Below are positions 16,597 through 25,320 of a stretch of 64,000 bases of DNA, one piece after another (position 1 is the stretch's first letter; every line of letters begins with the position of its first letter). Below the pieces are notes generated by a model that worked only from the letters and a program-made list of their open reading frames with translations, ran no database searches and had not been told where the DNA came from. The stretch spans positions 1 to 64,000 of the forward strand of contig JBLNCA010000030.1 of assembly GCA_050260375.1 (NCBI GenBank), read 5' to 3'. A program made the position numbers and the translations under genes. The DNA comes from DTFZ01 sp050260375 (GTDB lineage Bacteria; Bacillota; Clostridia; Christensenellales; SZUA-584).

Positions 16597-18462
16597 CTAA
16601 TGTTCTTTTTCGCTCAGCAATTTCAGCGGCTCTTCCTTAAGGTTGCCGCGTATTGCCGCAAACGCTATTATATGTGCGACCGGTATTACGCAGGCGCCGA
16701 CAAGGTATGTTGGTCCCGCGGCCGCCGAAATCTCGGCAGCAGCTTCAAGGTTGTCGTCGGCGGTGTTTGCCCAATCGCTGTATGTAGTGTCGAACGCCTC
16801 CTCCGCTCGCGGCGCATTCATGGCCCTGACTGCCCAGCCGGTAAGAGCGTTGCTTGCGGCGGCGCCCGCAATATAAGCGGGTATGACTATCACGAGTATC
16901 CCCAAGAGCAAAGATATGGTGCACAGCGCTTTGCTTAAACCGAGCGAGCGCTCAATGGCTGTGCGCCTGCGCTGCCTGGTAATGAACAGGTTGCAGAACA
17001 GCATTATCACGAACAGCGTAGTCACCGCCCCGACAGTGAACATGAGTATCGCCATGCTTTTCATCTCGTCAAGCCCGGCCTTTATCTTTGAATAGCCCCT
17101 GTCGTAAAACTTTATCTCCAGATCGTCCACGCCCTGCGCTTCCCACGCCGCCATGAATTTGTCTATCGTGCCGTTGGGTATCTGGAACGAGGTGGAGTGT
17201 CCCTCCATATAAGGACTGGCAAACATAATATTGTTTTCGTCGCTGTTCCTTACGGACGCCGACGGTATGATAACGGCGTTCCCTCCCAGCGTATACGGCG
17301 AGTATTCGTACGCCGCAGTGACGTCGTATATGCCGACTATACTGTAAACGTCGTTTGCAAACACAGAATATGCTTCGCCTTTGGCATTGAGACAGACTCT
17401 ATGGCTGCCGGATTGTCCGTCTGGATTAAAAAACGTACTGGACGGGGCGCTGTAATCCGCATATATAAGCGGAAGACGCAGCTGAGAGCCGATAGCAAGA
17501 CCGTTCTTTTCCGCAAAATCTTTGGATACGAGGCAGACATACTCGCCGTTTGCATATTCTTCGTCTGTTATATCCCGTCCTTCTATCACCCGCGCATCGC
17601 CGTTGAAGAACGGCATCAGCAGCTTAGTGAAGTTTGTCGGTATGACGGGAATGGTGTGCCATAACGACTTTTTACAGAAGCTTATAAAGAAGCTTATAAA
17701 TTCGAGCCAGGCCTTGCCCTTGGGCGTATCATAAAAACCGTCTGTCACTTCGTCCCACGGGATTTGCGTATCTATCGCGCTTTCGATGCGTTTTCCGTCT
17801 TTAGACCGCTGCGATATTTGGACACCCCACGGAGTATATTCGAGGTACTCTTCGTATCCTTTATGCGATTTATACAACGACAAGCCGACGATATACTTTT
17901 TACCCGCATAAAGCTTATACGTCTTTTCTTCGTTATGGTTGCAAAACATAATTTCGTGGCCGACGAGCATCTGACGGCCCATCAATACTTTCGTTATCGT
18001 TACGAGTACAGGATCGCCCGTTTCGCAGTCCTTTTTTGGCTGTATCTCGGCTATAAGGAAGTAGTCTTCTAATGTTCCTGCGGTAAGAATATCTGTGACT
18101 ACGTTGTAACTTGAGTCGTACGCGCAGTAATACGGGCGCTTTTCGGGCCTGCGGATATAATTCGCTCCCGGAAAGTCGAGCACGGATATGGGAACGGGGT
18201 CTCCCTGCCGCGGAGAAGTAGAGTAGATATATTCTTTAAGCTCGGCGTCCCATAAGCCCCAAGTCTCCATCGACGTCGCTTTTTGCTCCACCGTGCCTAT
18301 AGTCACGAACGAGCTTTCAAGGCGCCGCATGTTTTCATTCGCTGTAGACCAAAGGCTGAAGCCGAGCATCAGAAAGGTTACGGTGAGTATGAGCAGCACG
18401 AAAAAGAAGAGCGTCTTAACTGGCGTTCGCATGAGCTGTTTTATGCTGCTTATAGCGACCAT
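16597..18462 (-). CDS. FtsX-like ABC permease, large
   Basis: 621 residues. One helix near the N-terminus (about 16-36), a large extracytoplasmic domain (about 40-470), then three helices (about 475-500, 525-550, 585-610): the MacB/FtsX topology. TAIERSLGLSKAL after the second helix is the usual coupling loop. Third gene of an operon with an ATPase and another permease, so the transporter is probably a heterodimer of two FtsX-type subunits. Likely roles are peptide or antibiotic export or cell-envelope signalling. The substrate is not evident. Confidence 0.85.
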   Translation of the reverse strand: MVAISSIKQLMRTPVKTLFFFVLLILTVTFLMLGFSLWSTANENMRRLESSFVTIGTVEQKATSMETWGLWDAELKEYIYSTSPRQGDPVPISVLDFPGANYIRRPEKRPYYCAYDSSYNVVTDILTAGTLEDYFLIAEIQPKKDCETGDPVLVTITKVLMGRQMLVGHEIMFCNHNEEKTYKLYAGKKYIVGLSLYKSHKGYEEYLEYTPWGVQISQRSKDGKRIESAIDTQIPWDEVTDGFYDTPKGKAWLEFISFFISFCKKSLWHTIPVIPTNFTKLLMPFFNGDARVIEGRDITDEEYANGEYVCLVSKDFAEKNGLAIGSQLRLPLIYADYSAPSSTFFNPDGQSGSHRVCLNAKGEAYSVFANDVYSIVGIYDVTAAYEYSPYTLGGNAVIIPSASVRNSDENNIMFASPYMEGHSTSFQIPNGTIDKFMAAWEAQGVDDLEIKFYDRGYSKIKAGLDEMKSMAILMFTVGAVTTLFVIMLFCNLFITRQRRRTAIERSLGLSKALCTISLLLGILVIVIPAYIAGAAASNALTGWAVRAMNAPRAEEAFDTTYSDWANTADDNLEAAAEISAAAGPTYLVGACVIPVAHIIAFAAIRGNLKEEPLKLLSEKEH

Positions 18463-18478
18463 ACAGGCCCTCCCTTCT

Positions 18479-19150
18479 CTACTGCGCTTGCATTACTCCG
18501 TCGCTCAATACAAAGACTTTGTCCGCCTCGGAATACACATACTCGTTGTGCGTTACGACTATTGCCGACAGCGAGCGCTCGTGCGCGAGCGTCTTTATCA
18601 GCTCCACCACCATCTTTTCGTTCGCGGAATCCAGATTGCCCGTCGGCTCGTCCGCCAGCAGCAGCTTTCCGCCCGCGCCTATTGCCCTTGCTATAGCCAC
18701 GCGCTGCTGCTCGCCTCCGCTGAGCATCTGCGGAAACTTGCGGTGCATTTCTTCTCCGATGCCTACTTCGCACAGCAGCTTCGCCGCCGCAGCCGCGGCT
18801 TCGCGCCGCTTCCTGCCTTGCAGCTCCATCGGGTACATTACGTTCTCCAGCGCGGTGAGCAGCGGGAACAGGTTGTACGATTGGTAGATTACCGAAGCGG
18901 TGTCGCGCCTGTAACGGTTGCGGTCTATGGTTTTAAGGCTTTTGCCGTTATAGAATATATCGCCTTGCGTGGGAACGTCGAGCCCCGCAAGCAGCGAGAG
19001 AAGCGTGCTCTTTCCGCTGCCCGAGCGTCCGGTTATCGCGTAAAAGCTTCCCTCCTCGAAAGAGCAGCTTACATGCTTTAACGCCTCCACGCGCTGATAC
19101 CTGCTTATATACGTATAGCTTACATCCTCGGCGGCAAGAATCGTACTCAT
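18479..19150 (-). CDS. ABC transporter ATP-binding protein (MacB/LolD type)
   Basis: 223 residues with all motifs intact: Walker A GRSGSGKST (about 41-49), Q-loop in VIYQSYNLF, signature LSGGEQQRVAIARA, Walker B LLLADEPTGNLDSANE and H-loop VVTHNEY. The TGNLD D-loop is typical of LolD/MacB/FtsE ATPases. It sits between two FtsX-type permease genes, 9 nt after one and 16 nt before the other. Confidence 0.93.
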   Translation of the reverse strand: MSTILAAEDVSYTYISRYQRVEALKHVSCSFEEGSFYAITGRSGSGKSTLLSLLAGLDVPTQGDIFYNGKSLKTIDRNRYRRDTASVIYQSYNLFPLLTALENVMYPMELQGRKRREAAAAAAKLLCEVGIGEEMHRKFPQMLSGGEQQRVAIARAIGAGGKLLLADEPTGNLDSANEKMVVELIKTLAHERSLSAIVVTHNEYVYSEADKVFVLSDGVMQAQ

Positions 19151-19159
19151 ACAGCCTCC

Positions 19160-20386
19160 TTATACTTCCACTTTAACCAGCCCCGACATCGCCGTCCGTC
19201 TGCTTATTTTAAAAGCCGCGCCGGTAATGCCGAGCATGAAGCTTGCAATAAACAGCAGCGCTACAGGCAGCGCCCTTAAATCCGTAAAGCCCGTAAATAT
19301 TGCCGAACAGCACGTCCCGAGCACGGCGCCGGCTAATCCGAGAACCGCGAATTCCAGGAACATTATCGCGATACAGGCTGCCCGGCTTGTTCCCAAAGTG
19401 CGCATAATAACTATATCAGCCCGCCTGTTTTGCATCAGAAGGTACGACACGGCATATCCGGTAAGCGCTATAACGGCAAACACTACGGGAGCAAACGCGT
19501 AAAGCAGCGTAAGGCTGCTTTTTAAACGCGTCGCCGTTTTTATGAACGTCTCGTCCTTCACTCTGAGCGCTATTCCGGCAACCGAATAATCTGAAACCGG
19601 ATCGACGGGCAGCATAAAGCACTTTTTCATAGCCGCCTTGAACGCGTTTAAGTTCATCGGGTCGGAAACGGTAAACCTTGCTGAGTCGTAATAAAAGCTT
19701 TCGCCCGCCTCAAGAAATTTTTCCTTCGCCCATTCAATGGGGCAAAGTATATCCGTCATGCTCAAGTCCTCCACCGATGCGGAGGAAGATATGCTGCCCA
19801 CGATAAGCAGGCTGCATGAGCCCAACGGCACGTATATGAACGTTTCGGTCGACGAGTCGTATTGATAGCCATAGAGGTTTATGGCAATGGTATCGCCGAC
19901 AACGAGATCGTTTTTCTGCAGGAATAACTCGTCCGCTATACACAGTGCGTCCTTCCCGTGAAGAAACCCTATATCGACCGTGTTTTTCAGCTTTAGATTT
20001 CTGTCTTTATAGTTCGGAACGGCTTTTATATCGTTGACGCAGCGTATTTGAATATTTTTGAAAGCGTCCTTCTCGTCCGGCATAGAGGAAAAATTTGCGG
20101 CCATCCGCGTAGAATAGTAAAGGTCTTTCGCAAAACCCGAATTTTTGATTTTACCAATCATCTGCTCGCTTATTATTAGTCCTACCACCTGAGAGCCGTT
20201 ATGGTTCTCTATGCGCGCGGTGACGGGCAGTTCCCGCGGCAGGTTATCATACTGGCTTTGATTCGTTACTATACTGCCTGCGTATATAAATACAAAAAAG
20301 ACGACGAGCAAAGAGATAAACACAACGAGTATGCCTTTTTGCTTATGCCGCTTTATATTCAGCATAGCTGTATTGAAGCAGAACAT
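19160..20386 (-). CDS. FtsX-like ABC permease
   Basis: 408 residues: N-terminal helix (about 18-38), extracytoplasmic domain (about 40-285), three C-terminal helices (about 290-315, 340-365, 370-395). The loop RADIVIMRTLGTSRAA is the coupling loop seen in FtsX permeases. First gene of the three-gene exporter operon. Its soluble domain is smaller than and not obviously similar to that of the other permease. Confidence 0.85.
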   Translation of the reverse strand: MFCFNTAMLNIKRHKQKGILVVFISLLVVFFVFIYAGSIVTNQSQYDNLPRELPVTARIENHNGSQVVGLIISEQMIGKIKNSGFAKDLYYSTRMAANFSSMPDEKDAFKNIQIRCVNDIKAVPNYKDRNLKLKNTVDIGFLHGKDALCIADELFLQKNDLVVGDTIAINLYGYQYDSSTETFIYVPLGSCSLLIVGSISSSASVEDLSMTDILCPIEWAKEKFLEAGESFYYDSARFTVSDPMNLNAFKAAMKKCFMLPVDPVSDYSVAGIALRVKDETFIKTATRLKSSLTLLYAFAPVVFAVIALTGYAVSYLLMQNRRADIVIMRTLGTSRAACIAIMFLEFAVLGLAGAVLGTCCSAIFTGFTDLRALPVALLFIASFMLGITGAAFKISRRTAMSGLVKVEV

Positions 20387-20831
20387 CGCTTTCGCCTTTC
20401 AATAATTTTTCTTATTGCCGCACAATTTTCACGTTGATCTCGCAGCTTGCCGGGGTACCGATTATCACCCCATGTTTAAAGCGCCGGGACGCCCGCGCTT
20501 TTCCGTTGACTTTGTGTTATGGGAGGTATCACACAAAAACTCTTTGTCTTTGCAGGAAAAATGAAGCTGCAGAAAAGCGCATAAACCTGCTAACCTTACA
20601 TTACCAATACAGTATTAAGTGTACAAGACGACGAAATTAAGATATCCTGCACTTATTTGACAGGTATTACGCGCGCTCAATAACAGTAGTACATTTTTAA
20701 CGTCTATTATTTAATATACGATTACCCGGGGCTTAAGAAGAAATTTACGGGCATATGAAATCCGGCATATCTGGCCGTGCGAATGCCGATATTATCATAT
20801 AAAGCGGCTTTAGCAAGGCATTTTAATCAAC
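20387..20831. other. Gene-free interval before tRNA-Ser
   Basis: About 445 bp with no convincing gene. The left end must contain the promoter of the FtsX operon on the minus strand. Near 20446 GCTTGCCGGGGTACCG followed by ATTATCACCCC resembles a decayed unit of the 42-bp palindromic family. The rest shows no clear structure. Confidence 0.5.
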
Positions 20832-20861
20832 TTGACGGAAATGCTTTTGATTTGCTATACT
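20832..20861 (+). promoter_or_regulatory. tRNA-Ser promoter
   Basis: TTGACG (20832-20837), 18-nt spacer, TATACT (20856-20861), 11 nt before the mature tRNA 5' end. Confidence 0.75.
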
Positions 20862-20872
20862 GTCAATGCTTT

Positions 20873-20960
20873 GGAGAGATGTCTGAGCGGTTGAAAGTGC
20901 CGGTCTTGAAAACCGGTGTTGCGCAAGCAACCGTGGGTTCGAATCCCACTCTCTCCGCCA
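20873..20960 (+). tRNA. tRNA-Ser(UGA), CCA encoded
   Basis: 88 nt. Acceptor GGAGAGA pairs with TCTCTCC, followed by G and encoded CCA. The anticodon stem CGGTC/...GACCGG region presents loop CTTGAAA, giving anticodon TGA (serine). A long variable arm (GTTGCGCAAGCAAC) and T-arm GGGTTCGAATCCC complete a class II tRNA. Confidence 0.97.
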
Positions 20961-20961
20961 T

Positions 20962-20998
20962 TAAAAACCGACGCCCAAAAAGGGCGGCGGTTTTTTAA
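20962..20998 (+). terminator. Terminator of tRNA-Ser
   Basis: AAAAACCGACGCCC-AAAAA-GGGCGGCGGTTTTTT, a long stem ending in a T run, immediately after the tRNA CCA. Confidence 0.85.
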
Positions 20999-21002
20999 TT
21001 CT

Positions 21003-21146
21003 GAGAGTGGGATTCGAAGCGAGTGTTAAAGAAATGAGCCTGTGGCTCATTTCTAGCGAGACGGGTTCCACGGTATTACAAATATCATAAAAACAAACTG
21101 CACGGGCAGTAAGTTGCTGAAAGTAGAAGACCCACTCTCTCCGCCA
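21003..21146. repeat. tRNA-derived 144-bp repeat, copy A
   Basis: Starts GAGAGTGGGATTCGAAGCGA (the reverse complement of the tRNA-Ser T-arm/acceptor 3' half) and ends CCCACTCTCTCCGCCA (a direct copy of the tRNA 3' end), so its ends pair. Inside is a perfect hairpin GAAATGAGCC-TGT-GGCTCATTTC at 21031-21053 and a CTGC/GCAG hairpin. Nearly identical to copy B at 22391 over most of its length. Not a family I recognise. Confidence 0.85.
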
Positions 21147-21571
21147 AATAAGGACTTAAGAATTAAACAATTCTTATCCTTATATTTACTTAAATAAAAT
21201 AAAAAGCTCTAAATCAGGGCTTTTTCTATATTGACTTTTCAATATTTCGATAATGCATGTACATTTCCTTTTTTGTTGATATAGAAATAATTAATTGTAA
21301 CGTTTACGAACACCTTAGCAATAGCAACAATTTAACAGTATAGGATAATTATTATAAATAACTTCATAGTATCTATAGATTTTTCAGAAGTCTACTTTCA
21401 CATATTTGTCTTCAATAATTCTTTTTTGTATGTCGTTTAAAGTACATTGCAAGATTTTCATTTGGGATATATTCTAATCGTGACGGGACTAATTATAAAG
21501 GATAAAAGTGTAATTGACATTACGTATAAACCATTGTGATTAACTAAATATATAAAAAATAAGGAGATTAT
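21147..21571. other. AT-rich leader of the tRNA-Ser islet
   Basis: 425 bp, much richer in A+T than the surrounding coding DNA, with stops in all frames. Contains a terminator-like hairpin at 21201-21225 and must hold the promoter of the unknown gene. No other feature seen. Confidence 0.6.
21201..21225 (+). terminator. Small terminator hairpin
   Basis: AAAAAGCTCT-AAATC-AGGGCTTTTT, pairing throughout with one wobble, just after repeat copy A. Confidence 0.6.
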
Positions 21572-22303
21572 ATGTACGAAATTATTGATACGATTATGAG
21601 GTATTTTGGTAATGATGGAACCCTGCAATGTATTGGAGCAAGAGAAGCGGCGCAAGAAATAATAAATGCTCTCTCCCAAGGTGAAAGACACCTAGGTGAA
21701 GCCCCAGATCTGGCTATTCTATTTAATGACAAGTGTATAGCCATTGAGCACTTTGAGTTTGACTGTTATAGAAATAGTCGTAGAGGCAGTGAATATCGTA
21801 TTGAAGATGCTCGGATTGACAGAGGTTTACAAGCATTGCCATCATCTCCGGAGGGTGTGTTTTTTCACGATGAAATAAAAGGGGTGAGTTCTTACGAGCA
21901 ATATATTAAGAATGTTTCTGAGATTTTTAATTACCACTACCTTAAAATACCTAATTATAAGAGAAATTTAATTAACAATGGCGTGATAAAGATGACTACT
22001 CCGGTAAAAATAGTTTTTCTTATTGAAGATGTATCACCTTTAGGAACACTGATGTACGACGGGAATAATTCGATACCAGTACTTCTCGCTCGGAGTAGAG
22101 AATTTATTGAGCTTATGAGAACATGTCCTAATGTCGATTATGTTATTGCCTGTTCGAGTGTAGACTCTGAGAAATTTATTTGGCTGATATGTAAAGAAAA
22201 TCTTGATGATTATGAGCGAAATTCTCTGGACTATGCCCACATGGATTTTATTGAAATGACTCCGCAAGTAACGGGATTTAACATTGAAATTCCAAGAGAC
22301 TAG
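21572..22303 (+). CDS. Unknown protein in an AT-rich islet, possible nuclease-like fold
   Basis: 243 residues, start supported by AATAAGGAG. No signal peptide or membrane helix. The stretch GEAPDLAILFNDKCIAIEHFEFD (residues about 42-64; key elements P-D, then a beta strand with I-E-H) recalls the PD...(D/E)xK nuclease core, but the lysine is not in the usual place, so this is only a hint. Codon use and base composition are clearly more AT-rich than neighbouring genes, which suggests transfer. It is the only gene between two 144-bp tRNA-derived repeats. A defence-type cargo gene is possible; no family is recognised. Confidence 0.7.
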   Translation: MYEIIDTIMRYFGNDGTLQCIGAREAAQEIINALSQGERHLGEAPDLAILFNDKCIAIEHFEFDCYRNSRRGSEYRIEDARIDRGLQALPSSPEGVFFHDEIKGVSSYEQYIKNVSEIFNYHYLKIPNYKRNLINNGVIKMTTPVKIVFLIEDVSPLGTLMYDGNNSIPVLLARSREFIELMRTCPNVDYVIACSSVDSEKFIWLICKENLDDYERNSLDYAHMDFIEMTPQVTGFNIEIPRD

Positions 22304-22390
22304 TTCAAAGGCTGTAACCACCTTACGGAATCCCTGTGCCATATATATGAATATAATTCGTTTGTATTAATACCACTGGCTTTTAATTTT

Positions 22391-22534
22391 AAGAGAAGGA
22401 TTCGAAGCGAGCGTTAAAGAAATGAGCCTATGGCTCATTTCTAGCGAGACGGGTTCCACGGCATTACAAAGCTCGAAATAATAAACTGCACGGGCAGTAA
22501 GTTGCGGAAAGCTGAAATCCCACTCTCTCCGCCA
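22391..22534. repeat. tRNA-derived 144-bp repeat, copy B
   Basis: Same plan as copy A: AGAGAAGGATTCGAAGCGAG at the left, hairpin GAAATGAGCC-TAT-GGCTCATTTC, common block GACGGGTTCCACGG, ACTGCACGGGCAGTAAGTTGC, and the end AATCCCACTCTCTCCGCCA, which repeats 19 nt of the tRNA-Ser 3' end exactly. The left end is less complementary to the right than in copy A. Confidence 0.85.
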
Positions 22535-22575
22535 TACACACCCCATCATGTCTTTAGACTTGCCGGGGGCCCCAT
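22535..22575. repeat. Palindromic repeat unit (42-bp family), single
   Basis: ACACCCCATCATGTC-TTTA-GACTTGCCGGGGGCCCC; arms GTC/GAC and CCCC/GGGG pair, with stem sequence different from the 13.3-kb array. Confidence 0.75.
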
Positions 22576-22604
22576 AAAAAAGCCAATGTCCAAATGGCAT
22601 CGGC
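22576..22604 (-). terminator. metY terminator
   Basis: On the minus strand GCCGATGCCATTTGGACATT then GGCTTTTTTA: an imperfect stem with wobble pairs followed by six T, about 48 nt past the metY stop. Confidence 0.7.
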
Positions 22605-22651
22605 TGAAACGGCGGCCTGATAGCCGCAGAATATAACTTTTATCTGCAAAC

Positions 22652-23938
22652 TTAATTTTTAAACGCCTGCTCAAGGTCGGCTATTATATCGTCGATATGC
22701 TCCGTGCCTACGGAAAGCCGGATCGTGTTAGGCTTAATGCCCTGGTCAAGCAGCTCTTCTTCACTCAGCTGTGAATGCGTCGTACTCGCGGGATGTATCA
22801 CCAGCGACTTTACGTCGGCAACGTTGGCCAGCAGCGAGAACAGCTTGAGTTTTTCAGTAAATTCCCTTGCCTCCTTAGCGCTTCCTTTCAGCTCGAACGT
22901 GAATATCGACCCCGCGCCTTTCGGAAAATACTTTTTATACAGCGAGTTATACGGGCTTTCGGGCAGCGACGGGTGATTGACGCGCTCTACCTTCGGGTGT
23001 TTGCTTAAATACTGCACGACTTTAAGCGCGTTTTCCACATGGCGTTCAACGCGTAAAGACAGCGTTTCCAGCCCCTGAAGAAACAAAAACGAGTTAAACG
23101 GACTTAAAGCCGCGCCCATGTCGCGAAGCAGCGTAACGCGCGCTTTTATTATATATGCCGGCGCGCCGACTGCCTCGTAAAAGCGTATGCCGTGATAGCT
23201 CGGATTAGGTTCGGTCAGAGAAGGAAATTTGCCTGAAGCCGCCCAATCGAACTTCCCTGCGTCAACGATTACGCCGCCGATGGACGTGCCATGCCCGCCT
23301 ATAAACTTTGTCGCAGAGTGCACGACGATATCCGCTCCGTATTCTATCGGGCGCAAAAGATACGGCGTAGTGAACGTATTGTCTATAACCAGGGGTATTC
23401 CATGCTTATGCGCAATATCGGCAACTTCTTCAACGTCGATTACGCTCGAATTAGGGTTTCCGAGGCTTTCGATAAACAGCGCCTTCGTGTTCGGCTGAAT
23501 AGCTCTTTCAAAACTTCCGGGCTCGTCCGGGTCCACAAACGTCACATCGATGCCGAAGTCCTTGAAAGTATTCGCAAAGAGGTTGTACGTGCCGCCGTAC
23601 AATGTTTTTGCCGATACGATGTGGTCCCCTGAGTGCGCGATGTTCTGTACCGCATACGTAACGGCCGCCGAGCCGCTCGAAAGCGCCAAAGCGCCGACGC
23701 CGCCCTCAAGCGCTGCTATGCGTTTTTCAAAAACGTCGGTTGTCGGGTTCATTATGCGGGTATAGATATTGCCGGGTTCCGTAAGCGCAAATCGCGCGGC
23801 GGCAGACGCCGAACTTGGGAAGACATAAGAGGTCGTCTGGTAAATCGGTACGGCCCTTGCGTCTGTTGCCGGATCGGGAGTCTCCTGCCCTGCGTGTATC
23901 TGCAGAGTTTCAAATCGTAACTTCCTTTCTTCTGACAT
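22652..23938 (-). CDS. metY: O-acetylhomoserine sulfhydrylase (MetY)
   Basis: 428 residues, a fold type I PLP enzyme of the Cys/Met metabolism family at the length typical of O-acetylhomoserine (aminocarboxypropyl) sulfhydrylases (about 425-430), longer than cystathionine synthases. PLP-binding lysine K211 lies in VVHSATKFIGGHG. The start FETLQIHAGQETPDPATDARAVPIY is characteristic of MetY. It would combine O-acetylhomoserine with sulfide to give homocysteine, matching the acetyl-type MetA at 35 kb. A strong promoter with a downstream palindrome precedes it, and an Rrf2 regulator gene lies upstream on the same strand. Confidence 0.93.
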   Translation of the reverse strand: MSEERKLRFETLQIHAGQETPDPATDARAVPIYQTTSYVFPSSASAAARFALTEPGNIYTRIMNPTTDVFEKRIAALEGGVGALALSSGSAAVTYAVQNIAHSGDHIVSAKTLYGGTYNLFANTFKDFGIDVTFVDPDEPGSFERAIQPNTKALFIESLGNPNSSVIDVEEVADIAHKHGIPLVIDNTFTTPYLLRPIEYGADIVVHSATKFIGGHGTSIGGVIVDAGKFDWAASGKFPSLTEPNPSYHGIRFYEAVGAPAYIIKARVTLLRDMGAALSPFNSFLFLQGLETLSLRVERHVENALKVVQYLSKHPKVERVNHPSLPESPYNSLYKKYFPKGAGSIFTFELKGSAKEAREFTEKLKLFSLLANVADVKSLVIHPASTTHSQLSEEELLDQGIKPNTIRLSVGTEHIDDIIADLEQAFKN

Positions 23939-23965
23939 AGGGGTTATGCTCCTTATAACATATTA

Positions 23966-23986
23966 TTCATATAATTTATGTATGAA
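23966..23986. promoter_or_regulatory. Palindrome in the metY leader, candidate operator
   Basis: TTCATA-TAATTTATG-TATGAA, 21 bp, located between the metY promoter and start codon, where a repressor would block transcription. The Rrf2 protein encoded next door is the obvious candidate, by inference. Confidence 0.5.
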
Positions 23987-23994
23987 TTAGCTAT

Positions 23995-24023
23995 AATATA
24001 AACTGTCCATTTGCTCTTGTCAA
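23995..24023 (-). promoter_or_regulatory. metY promoter
   Basis: On the minus strand TTGACA (24023-24018), 17-nt spacer, TATATT (24000-23995). The -35 context ACTTGACAAG resembles the other sulfur-gene promoters of this window. Confidence 0.75.
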
Positions 24024-24091
24024 GTAATTTCTATTATTCATTAATTATTTCCTGTAAAAATAAAACGAAACTAAATAAATTCGAAGAATCC

Positions 24092-24523
24092 TTATTCTGC
24101 AGCGGCGAGCTTTTCCTGCTGTTGTTTCACAAGGTCGGCAAGCGTAATGTTGTCCACCACGCCGTTTATCGCCTCGTCTATCTGCTTCCATACGTCAAGG
24201 GTAACGCACATAGAGCTTCTCGGGCATTGATTGGGATCATCCTCCATGCAGGCGACGGGTACAAGGCTTCCTTCGATTTGCCTCAATATCATTCCTACCG
24301 TGTATTCTTCCGCGGGTTTTGCAAGCTTATATCCGCCCTGCGCTCCGCGAATACTTTTAACGAATCCGGAACGGCTGAACATCGTAACAATCTGTTCAAG
24401 GTACTTTTCGGAAATCTGCTGCCTGTTTGCAATGCTCTTTATAGTCACATACTCGTCTTTCGGCGCAAGCGCCAAGTCTAGCATCATCCTCAGCGCATAA
24501 CGCCCTCTCGTCGAAATCTTCAT
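24092..24523 (-). CDS. Rrf2-family regulator, IscR-like, with three cysteines
   Basis: 143 residues. N-terminal winged HTH (MKISTRGRYALRMMLDLA, then ISEKYLEQIVTMFSRSGFVKSIRGAQGGY) and a C-terminal dimer helix. Cysteines C92, C100 and C106 (spacing CX7CX5C, in ACMEDDPNQCPRSSMC) sit where IscR and NsrR bind an Fe-S cluster, so it probably carries one. Located directly upstream of metY in the same direction. It may control metY, with cluster occupancy as signal (inference). Confidence 0.88.
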   Translation of the reverse strand: MKISTRGRYALRMMLDLALAPKDEYVTIKSIANRQQISEKYLEQIVTMFSRSGFVKSIRGAQGGYKLAKPAEEYTVGMILRQIEGSLVPVACMEDDPNQCPRSSMCVTLDVWKQIDEAINGVVDNITLADLVKQQQEKLAAAE

Positions 24524-24564
24524 GCCTGCACCTTCCTGCCGATGATTTTTATTGCACTATGCTA

Positions 24565-25320
24565 TCAATCAACGCCCGTTAAATCTTTAATAACTTCCGC
24601 CGCGAGTATCAGCCCCGCCACCGACGGAACAAAAGATATGCTGCCCGGTATCTGCCGCCTTACCGTACATTTTCTTTTCGTGTCCGGCGGACAGACGCAG
24701 TTATTTTTGCAGCTTAAATCCTCCTCGTCTTTTGGCTTTAGCACCTCTTCTTTTGAGTATACGACTTTTAGCGATTCTATGCCTCTTGCCTTTAGTTCGC
24801 GCCGCATCACTTTCGCGAGCGGACAGACTGAAGTTTGATATATATCCGCGACTTCGAACCGTGTGGGGTCAAGCTTGTTTCCCGCGCCCATACAGCTTAT
24901 TACAGGCGTCCCCGCCTTTTTCGCCTCTTCTATAAGCGTAAGCTTTGACGATACCGTGTCTATAGCATCCACGATATAGTCGTATTTGGTTAGGTCATAC
25001 TCGGAAGCATTCTGTGCGGTATAGAAGCATTCGTTGGCCTCGACGCGGCATTTCGGGTTTATTTCGAGTATGCGCTCTTTCATTACCTCGACCTTTTTCC
25101 GGCCGATCGTTTTGCGGGTAGCGATAAGCTGCCGGTTTATGTTTGTCAGGCAGACTTTGTCGTCGTCAAACAGCGCTATGCCGCCAAGCCCCGAGCGGGC
25201 AAGCGCTTCCGCGGCAAACGAGCCTACTCCGCCTATGCCGAATACCGCCACCGTTGAATTATTAAGCCTGGCCATTGCTTCTCTGCCGAGTAAAAGCTGT
25301 GTTCTCGAAAACTCTTTCAT
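24565..25320 (-). CDS. tcdA: tRNA threonylcarbamoyladenosine dehydratase (TcdA)
   Basis: 251 residues of the E1/ThiF/MoeB fold: nucleotide-binding GIGGVGSFAAEALARSG (about 31-47), DDDKVCLTNINRQL, and DYIVDAIDTVSSKL are typical of TcdA (YgdL/CsdL). It cyclises t6A in tRNA to ct6A using ATP. CKNNCVCPPDTKRKC in the second half is a cysteine-rich insertion often present in Firmicute members. Translationally coupled to ridA (ATGA overlap). NifS/CsdA-type desulfurases often work near it. Confidence 0.88.
   Translation of the reverse strand: MKEFSRTQLLLGREAMARLNNSTVAVFGIGGVGSFAAEALARSGLGGIALFDDDKVCLTNINRQLIATRKTIGRKKVEVMKERILEINPKCRVEANECFYTAQNASEYDLTKYDYIVDAIDTVSSKLTLIEEAKKAGTPVISCMGAGNKLDPTRFEVADIYQTSVCPLAKVMRRELKARGIESLKVVYSKEEVLKPKDEEDLSCKNNCVCPPDTKRKCTVRRQIPGSISFVPSVAGLILAAEVIKDLTGVD

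Larger units (their letters stand above)
22304..22651. other. Interval with repeat copy B, one palindromic unit and metY terminator
   Basis: 348 bp without a gene: right-hand 144-bp repeat (22391-22534), a 42-bp family palindrome directly abutting it (22535-22575), and the metY terminator. Confidence 0.75.

Noticed and set aside
20434..20640. 68-residue open frame before tRNA-Ser
   Set aside because: No ribosome site, basic and Cys-rich composition without a pattern, and overlap with a decayed repeat.
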